Below are positions 56,161-64,000 of a stretch of 64,000 nucleotides of DNA, piece after piece (position 1 is the stretch's first letter; each line of letters opens with the position of its first letter). A program made the position numbers and the translations under genes. The stretch lies in assembly GCA_963733145.1 (NCBI GenBank), contig CAVTCJ010000005.1, forward strand, positions 434,001 through 498,000. Direction: 5' to 3'. The DNA is from JAHIKV01 sp963733145. Its GTDB lineage: Bacteria > Planctomycetota > Planctomycetia > Pirellulales > Thermoguttaceae. The notes below the pieces were generated by a model. The model was not told the DNA's origin, ran no database searches, and saw only the letters and a list, made by a program, of their open reading frames with translations.

Positions 56161-56619
56161 TATCGGCTCCTGTGAATGTCTCCAAAGTTGATCTGCCCGA
56201 TCTAGCGGGGAGGCGGCCTATGCCTATGAATATATCCGTTATCACTTCTGGGGGGGAAAATGGGCGTTTTCGGCAGACTTTGCACCCCCGGAGAGGCAAT
56301 TGCGGCTAAACGAGATCTTTTTCGGCAACAGGCGAACCTGTCAAGCATAGCACGCCCATCGGATTGGGGGAAGATGTCAAACGCTTGACATTTCAATCGC
56401 CTTCGATCATGCTGAAATGTTACTAAGGGGACGTTGATGCGTCTTGTCAACGCGATTGTTTCCAAAAATGAATCCGGCCCATCGTGTCGGGGGCATTACG
56501 GCTGCTCAAAGACGCTGCTATCGGCACATTCGGCGCGGATACGGCGGAGAAGAGTTTTTGGCATGTCCTTTGCACGTAGCGAATATCGCTCGGGGCATCG
56601 TCTATTGATCCGATAGCAC
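56161..56619. other. Divergent regulatory region between glmS and the exosortase gene
   Basis: This 459-bp stretch has no convincing gene. It contains the inverted repeat TGTCAA-N4-TTGACA at 56375-56390 and a further CTGTCAAGC at 56337-56345. No glmS ribozyme is recognisable by eye. Confidence 0.5.
56375..56390. promoter_or_regulatory. Candidate operator TGTCAA-ACGC-TTGACA
   Basis: Perfect six-base inverted repeat with a four-base spacer, between divergent genes. The right half is also a perfect -35 hexamer for the exosortase side. The expected -10 region (CATGCT, 17 bases on) is weak. Confidence 0.4.
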
Positions 56620-57627
56620 ATGGCCACAACACCCTCGAATAACCGCAGCTTCTCCGAAGACTTGCAGCGTCTGCTTCCCCGGCCGAGCGTTCAGTTGGGT
56701 TGGCTGGTGCTGATCATCGCCTTTGTCTGGTTTTACTGGTTTTCGATCGAGAAATTGGTGCGGACTTGGTACACGCAGGAAGACTATCAGCATGGGTTCT
56801 TTGTGCCGCTGTTCTCCCTGGTATTGTTGTGGCTCCGGCGGGACATGATCATTCCGTTTTCGGGGCGCGGCAGTTGGTGGTCGTTGCCGTTTTTCGCCCT
56901 TTGGGCAGTGATGTTTTGGGGCGGGATCTACTTCCGGTTGGACAGCGTGCCCGAGCTGTCGATGATGCCCTTTTTCGTGGGCATGACGCTGTTCATCGGG
57001 GGCTGGCAAGGAGTCCAATGGGCTTGGCCCGCGGTCTTATTCTTGGTCTTCATGATTCCCTTGCCCGCGGTGGCGCAAGGCGCAGCCAGCCATCAATTGC
57101 AGGCGGTCTCCACCCGGTTGAGCACGTTCACGATACAGACTCTTGGCATCCCCGCCGTGTCGCAAGGCAACGTGATTGTTCTGACGGACATACCGGAAAA
57201 GCCGTTGAAGGTGGCCGAGGCTTGCAGCGGCATACGGATGTTGATGTTGTTTTTTGCGATCTGCGTGGGCATGGCGTTTTTGTCCCGGAAACCCGTGTGG
57301 GAGAGATTGCTGCTGGTCATCAGCGCCGTTCCGATCGCCGTGATTTCCAACTCGATTCGGATCGTCTTGACGGGAGCGTTGTGCGAAGTGGCGTACCATT
57401 GGCCGACACTGATGTCCGTAGATTGGGCCTACGATTTCATGCACAAGACGGCCGGTTACATGATGATGCCCATCGGTTTGATATTGCTGTGGATAGAAAT
57501 GTACTTGTTGTCAAAACTGCTGATTATGCCCACGCCCGATCGGCCTCTGATGGTAGGCAGATTGGCGGAGACGGAAGCAGTGAAAACGAGCGATAAGCGT
57601 CCAGCCCGGAAAAAAGTGCGTAGCTAA
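56620..57627 (+). CDS. Exosortase (planctomycete type)
   Basis: This is a 335-residue polytopic membrane protein. The catalytic residues of the exosortase family are visible: Cys202 in EACSGIRMLM, Arg in ISNSIRIVLTG (about 247) and His in MHKTAGYMMM (about 275). The early motif YQHGFFVPLFSLVLLW is also conserved. It is a transpeptidase-like protease that processes PEP-CTERM proteins. A target is encoded at 42229 in this window. It is followed by Wzc-type and EpsI genes, the normal exosortase/exopolysaccharide context. The C-terminal tail is basic (KRPARKKVRS). It is intact. Confidence 0.9.
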   Translation: MATTPSNNRSFSEDLQRLLPRPSVQLGWLVLIIAFVWFYWFSIEKLVRTWYTQEDYQHGFFVPLFSLVLLWLRRDMIIPFSGRGSWWSLPFFALWAVMFWGGIYFRLDSVPELSMMPFFVGMTLFIGGWQGVQWAWPAVLFLVFMIPLPAVAQGAASHQLQAVSTRLSTFTIQTLGIPAVSQGNVIVLTDIPEKPLKVAEACSGIRMLMLFFAICVGMAFLSRKPVWERLLLVISAVPIAVISNSIRIVLTGALCEVAYHWPTLMSVDWAYDFMHKTAGYMMMPIGLILLWIEMYLLSKLLIMPTPDRPLMVGRLAETEAVKTSDKRPARKKVRS

Positions 57628-57692
57628 CGGAACAGATTTCCGGTTTGCGTTCACGCAGGCCGGCGACAAGAGCACCAGCGAGGATTTATATT

Positions 57693-59942
57693 ATGGCCGA
57701 CGACTTTTCTCGGTTGACGAGTGATCGATCCGATCCGCAGTCGATGGCGTTGCTTCCGGCCGACAAGGCCGAGCACACCAATGGCGAGTGGCACGGGCCC
57801 GTCTTGGGCGCACCCTCCAATAGCGGTCCCGACCCGACGATCTACCTGCACGCCCTGCGGCGGCGCTGGCTGATGGTGTCGGGGATCGGGGTGTTGTTGG
57901 CGGCCATCGCCGGCCCCGCGGTCTGGTTTGGCATGGGTACCCAGTACACAGCCACGGGATATTTGCGGGTATCGATGGCGGAGACGCCCATCGCTTTCGA
58001 CAACAACCTGGCTTGGACCAACGTCGACCGTTTTGAAATCTATAAAAACACGCAACGGCAGTTGTTGCTCAGCCGCTTTGTTATGATGGCTGCATTGCGC
58101 AAGACGGAAGTGTCCAACATCCCGATAATCCAGAAGGAGCGTCGGGACGGCGACCCGGTGCAGTGGCTGGCCGATTCTCTGGGTGTCGGTTTCCCCGGTA
58201 GGGCGGAGATGATGACCGTGAGCCTCACTCTTCCCAACCCCGACCAGGCTCAAACCCTGGTTAGCGCCGTCGTGGACTCCTACATGTCCGAGGTGGTGAA
58301 CGACGAAGGAGACCGCAAACGGGATCGTTATATCGAACTGGAGCGGGTATGCGCGTCCAAGGAGCAGGACATCCGCACGAAGCGGGAGGTATTGAAGAAC
58401 CTCGGCCAAAGATTCGACACCACGGACACCATGACGCTAAACACGCGGCAAAGGCTTATGCTGGAGGAATTATCGCTTTTGCGCCGCCAGCAAGCCGACA
58501 CGCAGTTCGAGATGCAACGCCTGCAAGGCCAGTTGGCCGCCCAAAAAGCCCTCTTGGCCGGCGTTGACAACATGGAGGTCCCGGCCATCGAATTGGACCA
58601 GCTCATCCAGACCGATCCGGTGGCAAAACAGCTCGCCTGGGAATTGGCCATGAAGAAGCTCTACGCTACTTATACCCAGGGTTTGGTTAAGGACAACACC
58701 AAGAGCCCCTATTTCAATCGTTACGCCAACGAATTGCAGATGCTCCAGCAGGAGTACGATGAGAAGCTTGCCGAACTCAAGAAGAAAGCCTTGGATGGGA
58801 AGCGCTCCGAAATCGGAGTGAAAATTGTCGGACTGGAGTCGCAGGTGGCGACTTTCCAGAGTCAACAGGAGTCTCTGGCAAAGGACATCGCTGAAAGGTT
58901 TAAGCAGGCTGAAAAGTACGGCGAAACAACGGTGGACATCGAGATGTTGCGGGCCGACCTCAGGCAGCAAGAACTGTTGTTGACCCAGTTGGCGAGCGAC
59001 AGAGACAAGCTGAAGGTCGAACTGCAAGCCCCCGCGCGGATAACCAAGCTGGGCGCCGTGGAAAAGCCGATCATGCCGTCCAACACCCTGTTCCGCTTCG
59101 CTTTGACGGCGTTGGCGATTATGGGTAGTTTCGCCATCCCGGGCATTGTAATTACCTTCTTCGACGCACGCGCCGGTCGAATCAACTCCTGCGACGACGT
59201 GTCGAAGAGACTGCGCGTGCCGGTGATCGGTTCGGTGCCGCGGATTCCCGCGCAGGTGATCCACCGCTTGTCGTCCCCCTCGAAGCGGCACCGGAGTTGG
59301 CATCTGCGGTTGACGGAGTCGGTCGACGGAATCGCCGCACGTCTGTTGCACAGCGCCGATCGGACGCAGTGCCGTGTAATCATGGTCTCCAGCGCCACCG
59401 GCGGCGAGGGAAAAACCACCCTGGCCACACAGTTGGCGCTGAGTCTGGCCAGGACCGGACGCCGCACCGTGCTGGTCGATTTCGATCTGCGGCGTCCGTC
59501 GTTCGACGAGGTGTTCGGAGTTCCGTTGACACCGGGCGTTTCGGAACTGCTCCGCGAGCAGAACGAGCCGGCCGACCTGGTGCATGAGAGCGCCACGGAA
59601 AATCTTTCGGTGGTTACGGCGGGCCAATGGGACCGGCAGGCCTTGGCTGCGCTGTCCAACGGCAACGCGGCCCCGCTCTTCAAGGCCCTCCGCGAGACCT
59701 TTGAATTCGTGGTGGTCGACAGCAGTCCGATTTTGCCGGTGGCCGACGCCCGCTTCGTCAGCCAACTGGTGGACACGGTCATTTTGTCGGTCTTCCGCGA
59801 CGTCAGCCAGGCCCCGAAAATTCAGGCGGCATGCGACATTTTGACGGCCTTCGGCGTGCAATCGGTCGAAGCCGTCGTCACCGGCCTGAACGAAAACTCT
59901 TATGGAAAACATTTAGGCTACGAATCCACGGTTTACGCCTGA
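57693..59942 (+). CDS. Polysaccharide-chain-length/tyrosine autokinase protein (Wzc/BY-kinase-like)
   Basis: The protein has 749 residues from ATG 57693 (GAGG about nine bases upstream). The first transmembrane segment is WLMVSGIGVLLAAIAGPAVW (about 58-78). It has a long periplasmic coiled-coil region and a second helix FRFALTALAIMGSFAIPGIV (about 466-488). The C-terminal kinase domain has Walker A SSATGGEGKTTLATQLA (about 569), Walker A' VLVDFDLRRPS and Walker B FEFVVVDSSPILPV. The C-terminus carries a few tyrosines (NSYGKHLGYESTVYA), a short tyrosine cluster. It controls export and chain length of exopolysaccharide. The gene is intact and 65 bases after the exosortase gene. Confidence 0.88.
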   Translation: MADDFSRLTSDRSDPQSMALLPADKAEHTNGEWHGPVLGAPSNSGPDPTIYLHALRRRWLMVSGIGVLLAAIAGPAVWFGMGTQYTATGYLRVSMAETPIAFDNNLAWTNVDRFEIYKNTQRQLLLSRFVMMAALRKTEVSNIPIIQKERRDGDPVQWLADSLGVGFPGRAEMMTVSLTLPNPDQAQTLVSAVVDSYMSEVVNDEGDRKRDRYIELERVCASKEQDIRTKREVLKNLGQRFDTTDTMTLNTRQRLMLEELSLLRRQQADTQFEMQRLQGQLAAQKALLAGVDNMEVPAIELDQLIQTDPVAKQLAWELAMKKLYATYTQGLVKDNTKSPYFNRYANELQMLQQEYDEKLAELKKKALDGKRSEIGVKIVGLESQVATFQSQQESLAKDIAERFKQAEKYGETTVDIEMLRADLRQQELLLTQLASDRDKLKVELQAPARITKLGAVEKPIMPSNTLFRFALTALAIMGSFAIPGIVITFFDARAGRINSCDDVSKRLRVPVIGSVPRIPAQVIHRLSSPSKRHRSWHLRLTESVDGIAARLLHSADRTQCRVIMVSSATGGEGKTTLATQLALSLARTGRRTVLVDFDLRRPSFDEVFGVPLTPGVSELLREQNEPADLVHESATENLSVVTAGQWDRQALAALSNGNAAPLFKALRETFEFVVVDSSPILPVADARFVSQLVDTVILSVFRDVSQAPKIQAACDILTAFGVQSVEAVVTGLNENSYGKHLGYESTVYA

Positions 59943-59951
59943 TAGCGGGCG

Positions 59952-60674
59952 GTGAAAGCAACGATGGGCAACACGGCACTACGTCTGTATATTCTGTCGG
60001 CGGTCATTGTGGCAATCTATGGAGTCTCCAAGTGGGAGAAACACGCGCTGCAACCGCCCCCGGTGCAATTGCCCAAGTGGACTTTCGACGAATTGCCGCT
60101 CCAGTTCGGCGACTGGCAGGGTGAACCCGCCAAACTCGACCCCGAGATCACCAAGGCCGTCGGCGCAGCGCCGGGGAGAATTGTGGAGCGCATGTATCGG
60201 GACGGTATGGGACATCAGATCTCGATGCACACGGCGATGTTTTCGGACCCCGTCGAAGGCGTCTATCACAGCCCCTTGAACTGCTACCGGTCCCGCGGCT
60301 GGGAACTAATCAATAAGTCCCGCGAGGAACTGCGCCTGTCCGACAATCTGACTATTCCCGTCCTCCTGACGACCTGGCAGCAAGAAGGACAGCGCAAGCT
60401 GGTCGTTTTTTGGTATCAACTCGGCGATCACGTCCTCTTCGACCGGATGGACCTGGGATTGAAAGTTCGTTGGTCGCTGGCGGGAAAGCCTCGTTGGCCC
60501 GCGCTGGTGAAAGTAATGTTGCAAATCGACGGCAGCGAATTGGGAGACGCGAAGGCCACTATTCTGAGCTTTGCGGAACAAGTCGCCAGATGGGAAAATC
60601 AACCGCAACGCAGAAAGGAACTGTTACTGACCGAGGATCATGCCGAAAGCCTGAAGCCGAAAATATCGCCTTAA
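59952..60674 (+). CDS. EpsI-family exosortase-associated protein
   Basis: The protein has 240 residues from GTG 59952 (or ATG 59964, MGNTALRLYILSAVIVAIYG). One N-terminal membrane helix is followed by the EpsI (DUF3485) domain: LPLQFGDWQGEPAKLD, DGMGHQISMHTAMFSDP, YHSPLNCYRSRGWELINK (with the conserved Cys) and RKLVVFWYQLGDHVLFDR. It is the usual partner of exosortases in exopolysaccharide loci. It is ten bases after the kinase stop, in the same operon. It is intact. Confidence 0.87.
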   Translation: MKATMGNTALRLYILSAVIVAIYGVSKWEKHALQPPPVQLPKWTFDELPLQFGDWQGEPAKLDPEITKAVGAAPGRIVERMYRDGMGHQISMHTAMFSDPVEGVYHSPLNCYRSRGWELINKSREELRLSDNLTIPVLLTTWQQEGQRKLVVFWYQLGDHVLFDRMDLGLKVRWSLAGKPRWPALVKVMLQIDGSELGDAKATILSFAEQVARWENQPQRRKELLLTEDHAESLKPKISP

Positions 60675-60828
60675 GTCGCGGCTTCGCGTGGACTGGCGGA
60701 TTTCCGCGTTTTGACTAAGGACACGTCCCCCGCTTCGTTTGACGAAGCCGGCGGTAACGGATAGGATGGAGCAGTCTTCTCGATTTAACTTCTCATGACG
60801 GTTAGGCTTCGGAAGGACATCGGCTTCC

Positions 60829-62865
60829 ATGACGATAAGCAGACACGACCCTACTGAGCGACTGGAACTACAGAAAGACCTCCCCGACGCACCGGATCAA
60901 TTTCGGCCGGGCCTTATCCCTTCCGGTCTACACGGCGAGCTGCGCCTCTCCCTCAGGCAGTTGACGAATCCGCGTTTCTGGTTTTTGGCGGGGATGCACC
61001 TGGTGGTCTTCGTGGCGGCGTACTGGTCGTCATATTTGCTCCGCTTCGACTTCAATATCCCGCCCGACGCCACGATCTTGCATCTATCCACTTTAGGCTG
61101 GGTGGTCAGCATTCAGTTGGGGGTGTACTGCCTGTTGGGGCAGTTCCGCGGTTGGTGGCGCTATGTGACTTTCGCCGATTTCGTGGCTTTGCTCATCGCC
61201 TCCACCCTCTCGCTGTTCGTCCTGGCCGCGGTGAATTTCTTCTTCCGCCTGCCGACGCAGATTCCCCGCGGGGTATTGGTGATCGACTTCATGCTGATCG
61301 TCGGCATCCTGGGCGCCTTGCGGTCAAGTTGGCGGATGTTTCGCGAGATCTTTCGGCCGATGCTCGACGGCAACGATTGCCGCTGGGCCCTGTTGGTGGG
61401 CACCGATCTCTCCAACGGAATTCTGGCTCACCAGATTCAGTCCCATTTCCACCTCCCCTACCGCGTGCGCGGGTTGTTGACCACCGACGATAGCCCCGCC
61501 GGAGGCCGCTTGGGACAGATCCCCATCCTCGGCAAACTCGAAGACGTCGAAGAGATCGCCGCCGCCTATCACGCCGCGGACGTGCTGGTGGTCGCCGGAA
61601 GCCTGTCCGGCCCCAGGCTCCGCAAACTGATGGAGTCCTGCGAACGAGGAAGCCTGAAGCTGAAAATCATGCGCTCCCTGGAAGATCGGCTGGAAGGAGA
61701 CAGCCGGGTGCCGATCCGCAATATCGAAATCAACGACCTTCTCCGCCGCGACCCGGTGACTCTCGACACCGACAACATCGGCAAACTGATCGAGGGCCGG
61801 CGCGTGCTGGTGACGGGGGCGGGCGGCAGCATCGGTTCGGAAATCTGCCGCCAAATCTCCGGCTTCAAACCGCAATCCCTGGTACTGCTCGGCCGCGGCG
61901 AAAACCGCATCTTCGCCATCGAACATGAATTGCGCAGATTGGGTTCGTCCGCCACCCTTCACGCCTGCATTGCGGACGTAACCAATCAACAACGCATGGA
62001 GCAGGTATTCCGAACCCATCTCCCCGAGGTGGTGTTCCACGCCGCCGCCCACAAACACGTCCCCCTGATGGAGGCCAACGTCGGCGAGGCGATCCGAAAC
62101 AACGTCCTGGGAACCAAGTGCGTGGCCGACTTGGCAGACCAATTCGGCGTGCGGAGTTTTGTGCTGATCTCGACCGACAAAGCCGTCCGGCCCACCAGCG
62201 TGATGGGAGCCTCCAAGCAGATCGCGGAACGCTACGTCCACACCCTCTCGCAGGAATCGTCCACCCGCTACATCGTCGTCCGCTTCGGCAACGTCTTGGG
62301 GTCCGCCGGAAGCGTGGTGCCGGTGTTCCAAGAGCAAATTCGCCGCGGCGGCCCGATCACCGTCACCGACCGGAACATGACGCGGTTCTTTATGACCATT
62401 CCCGAAGCCTCGCAACTCGTCCTCCAGGCCGCCACAATGGGCGCCGGCGGCGAAATCTTCGTGCTGGAGATGGGCGAGCAGGTCCGCATCGTCGATCTTG
62501 CGCGAGACCTGATTCGGCTCTCCGGCCTGCCGGAAAACGCCATCGAGATCGTCTTTACCGGCATCCGGCCGGGCGAGAAACTGTACGAAGAATTATATTT
62601 TGAGGACGAACAAACCCTGCCCACCTCGCATCCGAAGCTGCGGGCGGCGTATCATCGGCCCTATTCCCTGGTGGAGGTCCGACGCGCAATCGCCCAACTC
62701 CAACGCCTGGTCAACGATCCGGAAGAGTTGCTCCGCCGGAAACTCCGCGAGATCGTCCCCGAATTTCATTCGCCCCAGGAGGCCGTCGAGGAAAGAGGGG
62801 TGGTCGAGGAAGCCGAGCGTATCCCCGCCTACTCAAAAAAACACGAAGTGAAGGCCAGCGCGTGA
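60829..62865 (+). CDS. FlaA1/CapD-type nucleotide-sugar dehydratase/epimerase
   Basis: The protein has 678 residues. It has four N-terminal membrane helices (for example FWFLAGMHLVVFVAAYWSSY and GWVVSIQLGVYCLLGQFRGW), a first nucleotide-binding region, and then the short-chain dehydrogenase domain. There the NAD motif is VTGAGGSIGSEICRQI (about 327) and the catalytic region is STDKAVRPTSVMGASK (about 448). It acts on UDP-N-acetylglucosamine-type sugars for polysaccharide synthesis, linking to the product of glmS. It is intact. The 154-bp gap after the EpsI gene may contain its own promoter. Confidence 0.9.
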   Translation: MTISRHDPTERLELQKDLPDAPDQFRPGLIPSGLHGELRLSLRQLTNPRFWFLAGMHLVVFVAAYWSSYLLRFDFNIPPDATILHLSTLGWVVSIQLGVYCLLGQFRGWWRYVTFADFVALLIASTLSLFVLAAVNFFFRLPTQIPRGVLVIDFMLIVGILGALRSSWRMFREIFRPMLDGNDCRWALLVGTDLSNGILAHQIQSHFHLPYRVRGLLTTDDSPAGGRLGQIPILGKLEDVEEIAAAYHAADVLVVAGSLSGPRLRKLMESCERGSLKLKIMRSLEDRLEGDSRVPIRNIEINDLLRRDPVTLDTDNIGKLIEGRRVLVTGAGGSIGSEICRQISGFKPQSLVLLGRGENRIFAIEHELRRLGSSATLHACIADVTNQQRMEQVFRTHLPEVVFHAAAHKHVPLMEANVGEAIRNNVLGTKCVADLADQFGVRSFVLISTDKAVRPTSVMGASKQIAERYVHTLSQESSTRYIVVRFGNVLGSAGSVVPVFQEQIRRGGPITVTDRNMTRFFMTIPEASQLVLQAATMGAGGEIFVLEMGEQVRIVDLARDLIRLSGLPENAIEIVFTGIRPGEKLYEELYFEDEQTLPTSHPKLRAAYHRPYSLVEVRRAIAQLQRLVNDPEELLRRKLREIVPEFHSPQEAVEERGVVEEAERIPAYSKKHEVKASA

Positions 62866-63310
62866 CCCCGACGCCGCCGGTAAGCAGTGCTTCCATGACG
62901 GCAAGCCTCCCCCGGCCCACGCAATCGCGCCAATCCGCACATCCGGCGCCGCTCTCTTCGCGCCGGTTCTCGATCGCAAAACGAGTCGGATGCGCTTCAG
63001 GCCGCTTGCGCCATTCGGAAATCGACACTATATTATTGTATCGGCCCCAGAGGTAATTAATAACTCGTAGGGTGCTTGTTACGCACCACCTGCCGGTGTT
63101 GCATGGTGCGTTTCTCACACCCTGTAAGAAATTCGCCGCTGTAGGATGCGGGATCCGGAGACAAAGAGAAGTGCCGGCTGCTCTAAACCGGACCGGTTAG
63201 ATTAAGCGCAATGAGGCGCCGAAATTATATTTTGTGCGACCGTTTCCCGGGGACGACGTGTCACCCACGGGAACGGAGTCTGCGCCAAACCCATTCTCAG
63301 GAACAATACT
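62866..63310. other. Intergenic region with a GGGTGCTTGTTACGCACCA-type palindrome
   Basis: 445 bp without a convincing gene. An imperfect inverted repeat lies at 63068-63123 (GGGTGCTTGTTACGCACCA and TGGTGCGTTTCTCACACC). Confidence 0.6.
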
Positions 63311-64000
63311 GTGACTAAGGCAATCGCCGTAATTGGATGTGGTTATTGGGGGAAAAACCTGGTGCGCGTGTTTTCGCAACTCGGCGCGCTGAAATGCGTC
63401 TGCGACACCGACGCCGCCCGGTTTGACAAGCTGACCATTGAGGGGGAACGGCCCACGTTCACCGCCGACCTGGCCGACGTGCTCCAGAACCAAAGCCTGG
63501 GCGCCGTGGCCGTGGCGACTCCGGCCGCTACGCATTTTGAAGTCGTCCGGCTCTGCCTGGAGGCCGGCAAGGACGTGTTCGTCGAAAAACCGCTGGCCCT
63601 GAACGCCGGCCAGGGACAAGCATTGGTCGCCCTGGCGAAAAAACACGCGCGAATCCTCATGGTCGGCCACATCCTCCTCTACCACCCGGCCGTCATCAAG
63701 CTCCGTCAGTTAATCCAGGAAGGCGCCCTGGGACGCATCTTGTACTGTTACTCGAACCGGCTGAACATGGGCCTGATCCGCACCGAGGAAAACATCCTCT
63801 GGAGCTTCGCCCCCCACGACATCTCCGTCATGCTCCATCTGCTGGGCGAGGAGCCGGTCTCGGCCGAGGCCGAGGGGCAAAGCTACCTCACCCCCGGCGT
63901 GTTCGACGTGACCCTCAGCCGGCTCCGCTTCCGCAGCGGCGTGACCGGACACATCTTTGTCAGTTGGCTGCACCCTTCCAAAGAGCAGAAGTTCGTCGTC
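63311..64000 (+). CDS. Gfo/Idh/MocA-family oxidoreductase, runs off the right edge
   Basis: A GTG start at 63311 (an AGGA motif about 11 bases upstream) opens TKAIAVIGCGYWGKNLVRVF, the NAD(P)-binding Rossmann motif GxGxxG with the tryptophan-glycine pair of the sugar-dehydrogenase branch. It continues AVATPAATHFEVVRLCLEAG, KDVFVEKPLALN (the conserved EKP) and NILWSFAPHDISVML (the catalytic-site HDI). 230 codons are visible. It is WbpB/WlbA-like and would oxidise a UDP-sugar acid in polysaccharide synthesis, fitting the upstream cluster. The C-terminus is outside the window. Confidence 0.88.
   Translation, partial: MTKAIAVIGCGYWGKNLVRVFSQLGALKCVCDTDAARFDKLTIEGERPTFTADLADVLQNQSLGAVAVATPAATHFEVVRLCLEAGKDVFVEKPLALNAGQGQALVALAKKHARILMVGHILLYHPAVIKLRQLIQEGALGRILYCYSNRLNMGLIRTEENILWSFAPHDISVMLHLLGEEPVSAEAEGQSYLTPGVFDVTLSRLRFRSGVTGHIFVSWLHPSKEQKFVV

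Noticed and set aside
56161..56291. glmS ribozyme upstream of glmS
   Set aside because: No recognisable core in the leader, and the ribozyme is known mainly from Firmicutes.

Overview
The window looks like a chromosomal segment of a planctomycete, most likely of the Pirellulales type. This is inferred from protein families, since there is no rRNA gene here. The markers are two DUF1080 (3-keto-disaccharide hydrolase) proteins, a DUF1559 pseudopilin-like protein, an ECF sigma/FecR pair of the Rhodopirellula/Verrucomicrobium type, a PEP-CTERM protein, an exosortase with its EpsI partner, a giant SdrD-B-repeat protein with an N-terminal EQMESRQLLS motif, and many palindromic intergenic repeats. 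The sequence is G+C rich and genes are on both strands. I saw no rRNA, tRNA or CRISPR array.

Layout. 0.5-13.4 kb: two thioredoxin-fold proteins, a GH67-type secreted hydrolase, two tandem sugar-porter MFS transporters, a UroD-type methyltransferase, then a sodium:solute symporter, a small two-helix membrane protein and a second UroD-type methyltransferase in tight order. This looks like a carbohydrate/methyl-group utilisation block. 13.7-20.5 kb: cold-shock protein, DUF1080 protein, WD40 protein, SdrD-repeat surface protein. 20.7-36.7 kb: mostly housekeeping genes (HIT protein, scpA, metallo-beta-lactamase-fold hydrolase, coaD, TPR protein, rpsT, pyrK-like, rluB-like, metE, a homocysteine methyltransferase/MetF fusion, PAC2 protein), interrupted by a complete IS4/Tn5-type insertion sequence with terminal repeats and a 10-bp target duplication. 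37.3-38.6 kb: an M48 membrane protease. 39.8-48.1 kb: an accessory cassette of ECF sigma, FecR, PEP-CTERM protein, DUF1559 protein, lipoprotein, GH95/DUF5703 hydrolase with dockerin-like end, and DUF1080 protein. 48.1-53.2 kb: an IS66 remnant and then a two-gene restriction-modification-like unit of visibly lower G+C (large N6-adenine methylase plus a separate PD-(D/E)XK-like protein). 54.3-64 kb: glmS divergent from an exopolysaccharide/exosortase cluster (exosortase, Wzc-type kinase, EpsI, FlaA1/CapD-type epimerase, Gfo/Idh/MocA dehydrogenase running off the edge).

About twenty of the genes are interrupted by one or more single-base insertions or deletions while the protein continues in another frame. 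They include housekeeping genes, several indels lie in short homopolymers, and insertions and deletions are mixed. I therefore read most of them as sequencing/assembly errors, and I annotate each gene over its full span with the approximate shift positions. The last 10 kb shows none.

The best candidates for something new are the methylase/nuclease pair, the FecR protein whose C-terminal domain is homologous to the PEP-CTERM protein encoded next to it, and a roughly 140-bp dispersed element found twice, once truncating an IS66 tnpB.
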